Shown: positions 1 through 6,010 of the stretch, piece by piece
Layout of the letters: every line of letters begins with the position of its first letter
Position numbering within the stretch: position 1 is the first letter of the stretch
From: Akkermansia muciniphila
GTDB lineage: Bacteria; Verrucomicrobiota; Verrucomicrobiia; Verrucomicrobiales; V1-33
Assembly (NCBI GenBank): GCA_943331195.2
Contig: CALQKQ020000148.1
Location: 1-8,122 of the forward strand
DNA: 8,122 nt
Direction: 5' to 3'
The notes under the pieces: model-generated
Seen by the model: only the letters and a program-made list of their open reading frames with translations
What the model was told of the DNA's origin: nothing
Databases searched by the model: none
Position numbers and translations under genes: made by a program

Positions 1-1
1 C

Positions 2-367
2 GTCAAACGCGAACGCACCAACACCCACCTCCAGGCCCTCAATACCCTCAACGATATCCAATTCATCGAAGCCGCCCGCGTCCTCGCGCAAAATACCCTC
101 CGCGAAGCCGAACCCAACACCATCAGCCGCCTCCAAGCCCTCGCCGCCCGCGTCCTCAACCGCCCCTTCACCCCCGACGAACAAGTCATCCTCATCGCCT
201 CCCTCATCAACCTCACCAAAGATTACGAAGCCGCCCCCGCCGAAGCCCAAAAACTCCTCGCCACCGGCCAATCCAAGCCCGACCCCTCCCTCCCCGCCCC
301 CGAACTCGCCGCCTGGACCCTCCTCGCCAATCAAGTCCTCAATCTCGACGAAACCCTCAATAAATAA
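2..367 (+). CDS. C-terminal end of a DUF1553 (PSD1-type) protein, partial
   Basis: An open frame enters from the left edge and ends at TAA 365-367, leaving 121 residues with no start in the window. The fragment opens with TNTHLQALNTLNDIQFIEAA (fragment residues 6-25) and closes with AAWTLLANQVLNLDETLNK. Both match my memory of the C-terminal signature of DUF1553 proteins (TNTPLQAL..LNDPQF..AAR and AAW..vaN.lLNLDE). This family is abundant in Verrucomicrobiota and Planctomycetota, where it often follows DUF1549 and a cytochrome c-like domain (PSD1) and sits beside DUF1501 genes. The biochemical role is unresolved; links to polysaccharide degradation and surface proteins have been suggested. 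The N-terminal domains lie outside the window, so domain architecture cannot be stated. Codon use is C-ending like the other plus-strand genes. Family call fairly sure, function unknown. Confidence 0.85.
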   Translation, partial: VKRERTNTHLQALNTLNDIQFIEAARVLAQNTLREAEPNTISRLQALAARVLNRPFTPDEQVILIASLINLTKDYEAAPAEAQKLLATGQSKPDPSLPAPELAAWTLLANQVLNLDETLNK

Positions 368-385
368 GCTCATAAGCTCATAAGC
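365..385 (+). repeat. Short 8-bp tandem repeat over a stop codon
   Basis: The unit TAAGCTCA occurs at 365-372 and 373-380, followed by a partial TAAGC at 381-385. The first copy contains the TAA stop of the DUF1553 gene; the other two provide TAA in the other two reading frames, so translation is stopped in all three frames within 19 bases. It looks like replication slippage; no function is implied. Confidence 0.7.
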
Positions 386-467
386 CCTCCCGCCCCGTCG
401 CGCCGCCCCTCCGCTGCGCCCCCTGATCCGGGCCAGCCCTCCCCCTAGGCAACCGCCCCGCTCTGCC

Positions 468-2288
468 GTGCCCTCCTCCTCAGCCCCCCCACGGCCCAGT
501 CGGCACCCCCTCGCCTCACCCCCGCGCCTCCGCCTCTTCCCCCTCCAGCAGGTCCTGCGGAACTACTCCGCCGCCCTCTTCCGCGCCGACCTCAAGGCCG
601 CGCTCAACGTCGCCCTCCTCGCCATCCCCCAAGGCATGGCCTGTGCCAAAATCGCCGGCCTCCCCGTCGCCGCCACCGGCATCGCCTGCGCCGCCATCGG
701 CTCCCTCGTCGGCCCCCTCTTCGCCCACTCCAGGCACACCAACCTCGGGCCCACCAACGCCACCGCCCTCATGGCCTTCAGCTCCCTGGCCAGCTTCGCC
801 GCCCCCGACCGACCCTCCCTCCTCGTCCTCCTCACCCTCATGGCCTCCGCCATGCTCCTGCTCGGCGCCGCCCTCCGCATGGCCGACCTCATCCAATACA
901 TCAGCCGCAGCGTCATCGTCGGCTACATCAGCGGCGCCGCCCTCCTCATCATCGCCGCCCAACTCCCCGACGCCCTCGGCATCGACCCCGCCCACCGCAG
1001 CCATCAAGCCCAAACCTTCCCCTCCCTCCTCGCCCAATCCCTCGGAAACCTCGCCCACTCCTCCGGCCCCGACCTCCTCCTCAGCGCCTGCAGCCTCCTC
1101 CTCTTCACCCTCCTCTCCCGCCAGCCCTCCCTCCAAAAACTCCCCTGCTTCGCCCTCACCCTCGCCCTCATGGCCGCCCTCGCCGCCCTCCTCCAAGCCC
1201 GCGGCTTCCACGTCCACTGCCTCCAACCCTTCGCCCTTCGCGACCTCGCCCCCTCCCTCCCTAACCTCACCGCCCCAAGCACCGCCGACCACATCTCCCG
1301 CCTCCTCGGCCCCGCCTTCGCCATCGCCTTCCTCGCCGCCCTCGAACACTCCGTCATGACCAAATCCCTCGCCAGCCGCAGCGGCGACCGTCCCGACCTC
1401 AACCAAGACCTCCTCGGCTGCGGCATGGCCAACCTCGGCAGCGCCTGCTTCGGCGGCCTCCCCGTCAGCGGCAGCCTCACCCGCAGCCTCCTCAACTTCA
1501 CCAGCGGCGCCCGCACCCCCATCAGCAGCCTCCTCTGCGGCCTCTTCTGCCTCGCCGGAGCCCTCCTCCTCGGCCGCGTCGTCTCCTTCATCCCCCAAGC
1601 CGCCCTCGCCGCCCTCATCATCGCCCTCTCCCTCTCCCTCATCAACCGCGACCACCTCCGCATCTGCCTCCGCGCCACCCGCGCCGACGCCCTCACCCTC
1701 TCCGCCACCTTCCTCGCCACCCTCCTCATGCCCCTCCACGTCGCCATCTTCCTCGGCGTCGCCACCAGCATCGTCCTCTACCTCCGCCAAGCCGCCCGAC
1801 CCAGCCTCGTCGAATACGACTTCACCCCAGAAGGCTCCCTCACCGAACGCCCCGACGCCCACCACCGCTCCCACCCCGCCATCTCCATCGTCCACGTCGA
1901 AGGCGAACTCTTCTTCGGCGCCGCCGAACTCTTCCGCAGCCAAATCCAACATACCGCCGCCGATCCCAACCTCCGCCTCATCATCCTCCGCCTCAAAAAT
2001 GCCCGCCACCTCGACGCCACCAGCGTCCTAGCCCTCCAAGAACTCACCGCCTTCCTCCGCCAAAACGGCCGCAACCTCCTCATCTCCGGCCTCAGCAAAG
2101 ACGTCTACCGCGTCCTCAAAAACGCCGACATGGTCGACTTCATCGGCCGCGAAAACCTCTTCATCGGCTCCGCCCAAAACCCCAACCTCTCCACCCGCAA
2201 CGCCCTCAAACGCGCCCAATCCCTCCTCGGCAGCTCCCAAGCCGACATCCGCATCTTCTACGACCCCTCCCAGCCCTCCCCCTCTTAA
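468..2288 (+). CDS. SulP-family anion permease with C-terminal STAS domain
   Basis: 606-residue inner-membrane transporter of the SulP/SLC26 family, which moves sulfate, bicarbonate or other anions by proton/sodium symport or exchange. Residues 30-60 (LRNYSAALFRADLKAALNV followed by AIPQGMA) match the family's first helix region. GPTNATALM (94-102) and the segment around E293 through FGGLPVSGSLTRSLLNFTSGARTP (about 328-351) are the conserved transport-core motifs. About 10-12 hydrophobic segments span 42-440. A cytoplasmic STAS domain follows (about 470-580), with HLDATSVLAL (514-523) at the site where STAS proteins carry their conserved DxS/T loop. Length is normal for the family. The start is GTG 468, since the frame is open only from an upstream TAA at 381 and no ATG precedes the conserved core; no Shine-Dalgarno is visible, so the Pro/Ser-rich first 25 residues are uncertain. 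Substrate cannot be assigned; the GPTNATALM motif resembles a subgroup common in Verrucomicrobiota. Confidence 0.9.
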   Translation: MPSSSAPPRPSRHPLASPPRLRLFPLQQVLRNYSAALFRADLKAALNVALLAIPQGMACAKIAGLPVAATGIACAAIGSLVGPLFAHSRHTNLGPTNATALMAFSSLASFAAPDRPSLLVLLTLMASAMLLLGAALRMADLIQYISRSVIVGYISGAALLIIAAQLPDALGIDPAHRSHQAQTFPSLLAQSLGNLAHSSGPDLLLSACSLLLFTLLSRQPSLQKLPCFALTLALMAALAALLQARGFHVHCLQPFALRDLAPSLPNLTAPSTADHISRLLGPAFAIAFLAALEHSVMTKSLASRSGDRPDLNQDLLGCGMANLGSACFGGLPVSGSLTRSLLNFTSGARTPISSLLCGLFCLAGALLLGRVVSFIPQAALAALIIALSLSLINRDHLRICLRATRADALTLSATFLATLLMPLHVAIFLGVATSIVLYLRQAARPSLVEYDFTPEGSLTERPDAHHRSHPAISIVHVEGELFFGAAELFRSQIQHTAADPNLRLIILRLKNARHLDATSVLALQELTAFLRQNGRNLLISGLSKDVYRVLKNADMVDFIGRENLFIGSAQNPNLSTRNALKRAQSLLGSSQADIRIFYDPSQPSPS

Positions 2289-2314
2289 AAAACCCCTCCT
2301 CCCCCCGCTCTCCC

Positions 2315-3325
2315 ATGGATCCCCACCTCCACGCTGACGCCCCCCGCGGCCCCGTCGATATGCACGTCCACATCGTCGGCAACGGCCTCTCCGGCAGCGG
2401 CTGCCGCCTCCACCTCAGCTCCGCCCACCGCCTCCTCGCCGACTTCATGCTGCGCCAAGTCGGCCTCCCCCTCTCCTACCGCGACCCCGCCTTCGACGAA
2501 GCCTACGTCGACCTCCTCCACCGCTCCCTCCAGCGCTCCTCCCTCTCCCACGCCGTCATCCTCGCCCACGAAGAAGTCTACCACGAAGACGGCCACAAGC
2601 TCCCCTTCGGCTCCATGTACGTCCCCAACGACTACGTCCTCCGCCTCGCCCAGCGCTTCCCCCACTTCCTCCCCGCCGTCTCCATCCACCCCGCCCGCCC
2701 CGACGCCCTCGACGAACTCGACCGCTGCCTCGACCAAGGCGCCGTCCTCCTCAAACTCCTCCCCAATTGTCAGAACGTCGACTGCTCCCGCCCCGCCTAC
2801 CGCCCCTTCTGGGAACGCCTCGCCGCCGCCCGCCTCCCCCTCCTCGCCCACACCGGCGGCGAACACACCGTCCCCCAATACCAACCCGCCTACGCCAACC
2901 CCGCCAACCTCCAACTCCCCCTCGCATGCGGCGTCACCGTCATCGCCGCCCACTGCGGCTCCGCCAGCGGCCTCCGCGACCCCGATTACCTCCCCGCCCT
3001 CCTCCACCTCATGGACCGCTGGCCTAACCTCTACGGCGACCTCAGCGCCCTCAACCTCCCCCTCCGCAGCGCCGCCTTCCCCGCCCTCCTCCGCCCCCGC
3101 TACCAAGACCGCCTCCTCCACGGCAGCGACTTCCCCGTCCCCATCCAGCCCCGCTGGGCCCGCTGGCGCGGCCTCCTCCCCCGCCCCCTCACCCACTTCC
3201 TCCAAGACGAACCCAACCTCCTCCAGCGCGACTTCCTCACCAAATCCGCCCTCGGCTTCCCCCCCGCCGTCTTCACCCGCATCTGGAACCTCCTCCGCCT
3301 CCCCCCCCCACCACCCCCGCATTAG
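2315..3325 (+). CDS. Amidohydrolase-2-type metal-dependent hydrolase
   Basis: 336-residue TIM-barrel metal-dependent hydrolase of the amidohydrolase-2 type (PF04909-like), which hydrolyses or decarboxylates small cyclic or carboxylated substrates using one or two metal ions. The visible ligand set is complete: DMHVH at 15-19 (H17, H19) on strand 1, K147 in LLKLLPN, H179 in AHTGGEH, H213 in AAHCGSA and D272 in LHGSDFP. The KLLPN version of the lysine strand resembles an uncharacterised group in this phylum. The ATG lies 26 bp after the SulP stop, so the two genes are probably one transcript. No signal peptide is apparent, so the enzyme is probably cytoplasmic. The tail is LPPPPPPH, encoded by a poly-C tract. 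The substrate cannot be predicted. Fold and catalytic class are firm; the link to the permease is only inferred from spacing. Confidence 0.88.
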   Translation: MDPHLHADAPRGPVDMHVHIVGNGLSGSGCRLHLSSAHRLLADFMLRQVGLPLSYRDPAFDEAYVDLLHRSLQRSSLSHAVILAHEEVYHEDGHKLPFGSMYVPNDYVLRLAQRFPHFLPAVSIHPARPDALDELDRCLDQGAVLLKLLPNCQNVDCSRPAYRPFWERLAAARLPLLAHTGGEHTVPQYQPAYANPANLQLPLACGVTVIAAHCGSASGLRDPDYLPALLHLMDRWPNLYGDLSALNLPLRSAAFPALLRPRYQDRLLHGSDFPVPIQPRWARWRGLLPRPLTHFLQDEPNLLQRDFLTKSALGFPPAVFTRIWNLLRLPPPPPPH

Positions 3326-3326
3326 A

Positions 3327-3338
3327 CTTGTGGACAAG
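3327..3338. promoter_or_regulatory. Palindrome resembling a DnaA box, overlapping the -35
   Basis: CTTGTGGACAAG is an inverted repeat with 5-bp arms and a 2-bp centre. Read on the minus strand it contains TTGTCCACA (3337-3329), one base from the E. coli DnaA box TTATCCACA and equal to the form preferred in high-GC Streptomyces. It overlaps the putative -35 TGGACA, so a bound protein would be expected to affect transcription. A single 9-mer can occur by chance. Confidence 0.25.
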
Positions 3339-3358
3339 CGCCCAGTCCCGGTTATTCT
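3331..3358 (+). promoter_or_regulatory. Putative sigma70-type promoter of the PUR-like gene
   Basis: TGGACA (3331-3336) is a 5/6 match to the -35 consensus, and TATTCT (3353-3358) a 4/6 match to the -10, separated by 16 bp. It lies just after the hydrolase stop. The region down to 3431 is much less pyrimidine-rich than the surrounding coding DNA, as expected for a real intergenic control region. It would give a leader of roughly 65 bases. A weak 5-bp stem (CCCGG 3363-3367 with CCGGG 3386-3390) falls in that leader. Consensus match only. Confidence 0.4.
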
Positions 3359-3421
3359 GGCCCCCGGTAAAGCCAGCGGCGCAGGCCGGGCAACCAAGGG
3401 ATCAAACAGGAAACAAACGTT

Positions 3422-3428
3422 AGGAAAG
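3422..3428 (+). promoter_or_regulatory. Shine-Dalgarno site fixing the start of the PUR-like gene
   Basis: AGGAAAG lies 3 nt before ATG 3432 (6 nt from the end of AGGA). It decides the start: the same frame is open back to a GTG at 3330, but that GTG sits inside the promoter-like region and has no ribosome binding site. Confidence 0.6.
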
Positions 3429-3431
3429 ACT

Positions 3432-3731
3432 ATGGATTACTATCAGGACTCATATCGCCCGGATTCCGGGGAAGGCTACAGCGCCCCTCCTCAGGGCGGT
3501 TTCAGCGGCGGCGACCAGCGGCAAAATCCACCCCCGCTTCTAACCGAAAAAATCTTCCACGAACGCAAGGAATTCTTCCTCGACCTCAAGGAAAATAACC
3601 GCGGCCGCGTCCTCAAAATCACCGAAAAAGTCGGCGGCCGCCGCGACACCATCATGGTCCCCATGGAAATCATGCAAGACCTCTACGAAGCCCTCGGCCG
3701 CATCATGGACTACGAACGCGGCCTCGACTAA
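3432..3731 (+). CDS. PUR-like (DUF3276-type) DNA/RNA-binding protein
   Basis: 99-residue protein from ATG 3432. Residues 1-37 are a low-complexity, Tyr/Ser/Gly/Pro-rich tail (starting MDYYQDSYRPDSGEGYSAPP). Residues 38-99 form a compact domain: KIFHERKEFFLDLKENNRGR, then VLKITEKVGGRRDTIMVP, then a helix EIMQDLYEALGRIMDYE. This beta-rich-then-helix order with the K/R-x-FFLDLKEN-x-RG core matches bacterial PUR repeats (the Bacteroidota DUF3276 group and Borrelia BpuR), which bind single-stranded DNA and RNA as dimers. One repeat per chain is usual for bacteria. The gene has its own promoter-like sequence and Shine-Dalgarno, unlike its neighbours, which suggests separate and perhaps strong expression. 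The disordered N-terminus could aid self-association, but that is speculation. Family call good; targets unknown. Confidence 0.85.
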   Translation: MDYYQDSYRPDSGEGYSAPPQGGFSGGDQRQNPPPLLTEKIFHERKEFFLDLKENNRGRVLKITEKVGGRRDTIMVPMEIMQDLYEALGRIMDYERGLD

Positions 3732-3759
3732 CCTCGCCGCCCACGCGCCGCCCTTCCCC

Positions 3760-3792
3760 GCCGCGCCGCCAGTGGCGATTTTGCCTCGCGGC
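3760..3792 (+). terminator. Possible stem-loop after the PUR-like gene
   Basis: GCCGCG (3760-3765) pairs with CGCGGC (3787-3792) around a 21-base loop, which itself holds a small hairpin CGCC AGT GGCG (3767-3777) followed by ATTTT. It begins 28 bases after the stop. It is not a canonical intrinsic terminator because the T-run is inside the outer stem, but either hairpin could slow or stop transcription ahead of the next promoter-like sequence. Confidence 0.3.
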
Positions 3793-3794
3793 AT

Positions 3795-3823
3795 TTGACC
3801 GCCGCGCCGCATCCGCTTACGCT
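3795..3823 (+). promoter_or_regulatory. Putative promoter of the STAS gene
   Basis: TTGACC (3795-3800, 5/6 to the -35 consensus) and TACGCT (3818-3823, keeping the three most conserved -10 bases T1, A2, T6) are separated by exactly 17 bp. Transcription would start near 3830. An AAGGAG (3832-3837) follows but is 21 bases from the GTG start, too far for a normal Shine-Dalgarno. Confidence 0.35.
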
Positions 3824-3858
3824 CAAGCACCAAGGAGTCAACCCCTCCTCCCCCTGCT

Positions 3859-4407
3859 GTGAACTCCCCTTCCGGTATCTCCACTGGCACCCTCCACGGC
3901 GTCGCTTGGCTCACCGTGGAAGGCCGCGGCTCTTTCCAAAATAGCCCCGAACTCCGAGACCTCGTGCGCGAGGGCCTTACCCAAGGCCGCTCCCGCATGG
4001 TCCTCGACCTCCTCCTCTGCAGCGGCATGGACAGCACCTTCATGGGCATGCTCTCCTGCCTCGCCGGCAAACTCGAAACCGCCGGCGGCGGCCTCCACGT
4101 CGTCAACGCCGCCGGCAAAAACGCCGACCTCCTCCGCAGCTTAGGCCTCGACGAAGTCTTCACCGTCGAAGAAGGCATGTCCCTCGCCCAACTCCACGCC
4201 GACCCCGGCCCCAGCCCTGACCTCGAAGCCGCCGACTCCCCCCTCGCCGCCGTCCCCAAGGCCCCCTGCTCCCGCCAAGATCAAGCCGACCTCTGCCTCG
4301 AAGCCCACGAGGCCCTCGCCCTCCTCCAGCCCACCAACGCTGACCAGTTCCGCGACGTCCTCACCCTCATGCGGCAAAAAGCCCGCCCCACCGACCTCTC
4401 CCACTGA
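3859..4407 (+). CDS. STAS-domain protein, anti-sigma-factor antagonist type
   Basis: 182-residue cytoplasmic protein. Residues 8-110 form a STAS domain: TLHGVAWLTVEGRGSF (10-25), a helix, the strand MVLDLLLCSGMDSTFMGML (47-65), and DLLRSLGLDEVFTVEE near 95-110. S59 of GMDSTFMG lies where SpoIIAA/RsbV proteins carry the serine phosphorylated by their partner kinase, so it is the likely phosphosite. Residues 111-140 are a Pro/Ala linker and 141-182 a helical tail (CLEAHEALALL to DVLTLMRQKA) beyond the usual ~110-residue family length. Start GTG 3859 is the first possible start before the conserved region; no ATG lies upstream in frame. It is followed by a PP2C phosphatase of the type that dephosphorylates such proteins. 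The sequence shows a STAS fold; sigma-factor control is inferred, and such proteins may instead act on other targets. Confidence 0.85.
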   Translation: MNSPSGISTGTLHGVAWLTVEGRGSFQNSPELRDLVREGLTQGRSRMVLDLLLCSGMDSTFMGMLSCLAGKLETAGGGLHVVNAAGKNADLLRSLGLDEVFTVEEGMSLAQLHADPGPSPDLEAADSPLAAVPKAPCSRQDQADLCLEAHEALALLQPTNADQFRDVLTLMRQKARPTDLSH

Positions 4408-4473
4408 CTTTTTAACTCCCCCAACGTCTCACCATCGTCTCCCACTAGCCCCTCCCCAGGCCCCGCCGCGGCA

Positions 4474-4512
4474 CCCCTCCCCCCAGCCGCCCCACCCCCC
4501 GGGCCGCCCCCC
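4474..4512 (-). other. G-quadruplex-type motif in the leader of the phosphatase gene
   Basis: Five C-runs on the plus strand (4474-4477, 4479-4484, 4490-4493, 4495-4500, 4507-4512) give G-runs of 4, 6, 4, 6 and 6 on the minus strand with loops of 1, 5, 1 and 6 bases. This satisfies the usual G3+N1-7 rule. The 146-base gap 4408-4553 holding it has no supportable gene, no clear promoter, and only a CTTTTTAA run right after the STAS stop. Confidence 0.45.
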
Positions 4513-4553
4513 AGGTCGCCCCCTTTTCCCCTCGCGGCGCCCTCCTCCCGAGC

Positions 4554-5993
4554 ATGTGGTCCTCCCTCGTTCCCTTCCTCAGCGGCTTCCTCCTCGCAGC
4601 CCTGTTCGCCTGCGCCTTCCGCGTCCGCGGCCTGCGCCTCATCCGCCGCCTCCAAACCGAACGCGAAGCCCTCCTCGGCGAGGAATCCCGCATCTTCACC
4701 TTCCTTCACGAAATCGGGGAAAACCTCACCCACGACCAAAGCCTCCGCGCCCTCCACGATGACATCGTCCGCGGCGTCAGCCGCGTCGTCGACGCTGACG
4801 GCGGGGCCCTCTACCTCCTCGACCCCCGCCAAGGCCTCCTTCTCATTCCCGCCAGCCTCATGGAGCGAGCCGCCCCCCTCATCGACCTCCCCCTCCACCT
4901 CACCGAACCTGGCGCCGGCAAAGCCCTCCTCAGCTTCCTCCAAATGAAGTCCGCTCCCCGCAGCGGCGGCCTCCTCGGCCAAAGCTTCGAAGCCCAAGGC
5001 CCCATCCACTTCGGCCAACTCAGCCGCTGGCCCAACCTCTTCCAAAACCTCCTCCCCGCCCAGGCCGGCCACTTCGTCATGGCCGCCCCCCTCTCCATCG
5101 GCACCCGCCGCCTCGGCGTCCTCGCCGTCTCCCGCACCCCCGAGCGCGGCCCCTTCACCGACCACGCCTTCGACGTCTTCCGCGCCGCCTCCGAACAAGG
5201 CGCCTTCGCCCTCGCCAACGCCACCATCCAGCAGGAGGCCATGGACAAACGCCGCATGGAAGACGAACTCCGCTCCGCCAGCGAAGTCCAACGCATCCTC
5301 CTCCCCCAGTCCGCCCCCGAAATGGGCGACTACCTCATCGCCGCCTCTAACCTCCCCGCCAAAGTCCTCAGCGGCGACTACTACGACTTCATCCCCCTCG
5401 ACCAAGACCACATGGGCCTCGTCATCGCCGACGTCTCCGGCAAAGGCTTCCCCGCCTCCCTCGTCATGGCCACCTGCCGCGCCCTCCTCCGCGGCCAAGC
5501 CGCCGGCGAATTGTCCCCCACCGCCGCCCTCTGCAAGGTCAACCGCATGCTCTTCGGCGACATCCGCGAAGACATGTTCATCAGCCTCGCCTACTGCGTC
5601 CTCGACCGCCACGTCCCCCGCATCACCCTCTCCCGCGCCGGTCACGACGCCCCCCTCCACTTCTCCAAACGCACCAACCTCGTCACCACCCTCAAACCCC
5701 CAGGCCTCGCCCTCGGCATCGACGGTGGCCGCGTCTTCGAACGCGTCACCAAAGACTTCACCTTCGACATGGAATCCGGCGACTGCCTCCTCCTCTACAC
5801 CGACGGCGTCAACGAAGCCGTCGACGCCGACGGCGAAGAATTCGGCCTCGCCCGCCTCCACCACGTCTTCCACTCCGCCGCCCCCTCCGGTGCCGATGCC
5901 GTCCTCGCCGCCTTCCAACAAGCCCTCGCCGATTTCGTCGGCGGCTCCCCCCAAAGCGACGACATCACCATCATTGCCGTGGAGCGCCGCTAA
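4554..5993 (+). CDS. Membrane-anchored GAF-SpoIIE/PP2C serine phosphatase
   Basis: 479 residues. Residues 4-22 form one hydrophobic membrane anchor, followed by an Arg-rich cytoplasmic flank. A GAF-like sensor domain spans about 48-225 (HEIGENLTHDQSLRALHDDI, GGALYLLD, ending LGVLAVS.TPERGPFTDHAF). A helical linker (226-250) ends in EVQRILLP (244-251), the hallmark entry to the SpoIIE catalytic domain. Metal-binding PP2C motifs are all present: SGDYYDF with D275 and D278, IADVSGKGFPASL with D293, SRAGHDAPL with H364, YTDGVNEA with D417, and SDDITII with D469/D470. It is therefore expected to be active, Mn/Mg-dependent and similar in role to RsbU, dephosphorylating a STAS protein, most simply the one encoded just upstream. 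ATG 4554 is the only ATG/GTG/TTG start after an in-frame TAG at 4446. No Shine-Dalgarno is visible. The ligand of the GAF domain is unknown. Confidence 0.92.
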   Translation: MWSSLVPFLSGFLLAALFACAFRVRGLRLIRRLQTEREALLGEESRIFTFLHEIGENLTHDQSLRALHDDIVRGVSRVVDADGGALYLLDPRQGLLLIPASLMERAAPLIDLPLHLTEPGAGKALLSFLQMKSAPRSGGLLGQSFEAQGPIHFGQLSRWPNLFQNLLPAQAGHFVMAAPLSIGTRRLGVLAVSRTPERGPFTDHAFDVFRAASEQGAFALANATIQQEAMDKRRMEDELRSASEVQRILLPQSAPEMGDYLIAASNLPAKVLSGDYYDFIPLDQDHMGLVIADVSGKGFPASLVMATCRALLRGQAAGELSPTAALCKVNRMLFGDIREDMFISLAYCVLDRHVPRITLSRAGHDAPLHFSKRTNLVTTLKPPGLALGIDGGRVFERVTKDFTFDMESGDCLLLYTDGVNEAVDADGEEFGLARLHHVFHSAAPSGADAVLAAFQQALADFVGGSPQSDDITIIAVERR

Positions 5994-6010
5994 CCGCCGC
6001 TAACCGCCGC
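5985..6010. repeat. 10-bp tandem repeat over convergent stop codons
   Basis: CGCCGCTAAC occurs at 5985-5994 and 5995-6004, with a partial CGCCGC at 6005-6010. The first copy holds both the plus-strand phosphatase stop (TAA 5991-5993) and the minus-strand stop (TAG 5992-5990). No terminator hairpin is visible between the converging genes. Confidence 0.75.

Noticed and set aside
516..2009. 497-residue minus-strand open frame opposite the SulP gene
   Set aside because: Low-complexity Glu/Gly/Ala translation with no domain; the opposite strand encodes a clear SulP permease.
2285..3397. 370-residue minus-strand open frame opposite the hydrolase gene
   Set aside because: Same Gly/Glu/Val composition artefact; the plus strand carries all metal-ligand motifs.
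3330..3431. 34-residue N-terminal extension of the PUR-like protein from GTG 3330
   Set aside because: No ribosome binding site at 3330, and the stretch contains the promoter-like hexamers; ATG 3432 has a well-placed AGGAAAG.
4408..4553. Possible upstream extension of the phosphatase gene
   Set aside because: The frame is open from 4449 but has no ATG, GTG or TTG before 4554, and the translation is Pro-rich low complexity.
4281..5954. 557-residue open frame on the minus strand across the STAS and phosphatase genes
   Set aside because: Very rich in Gly/Glu/Ala/Val with no family motif; it is the antisense shadow of C-ending codons. The plus-strand phosphatase has a complete motif set.
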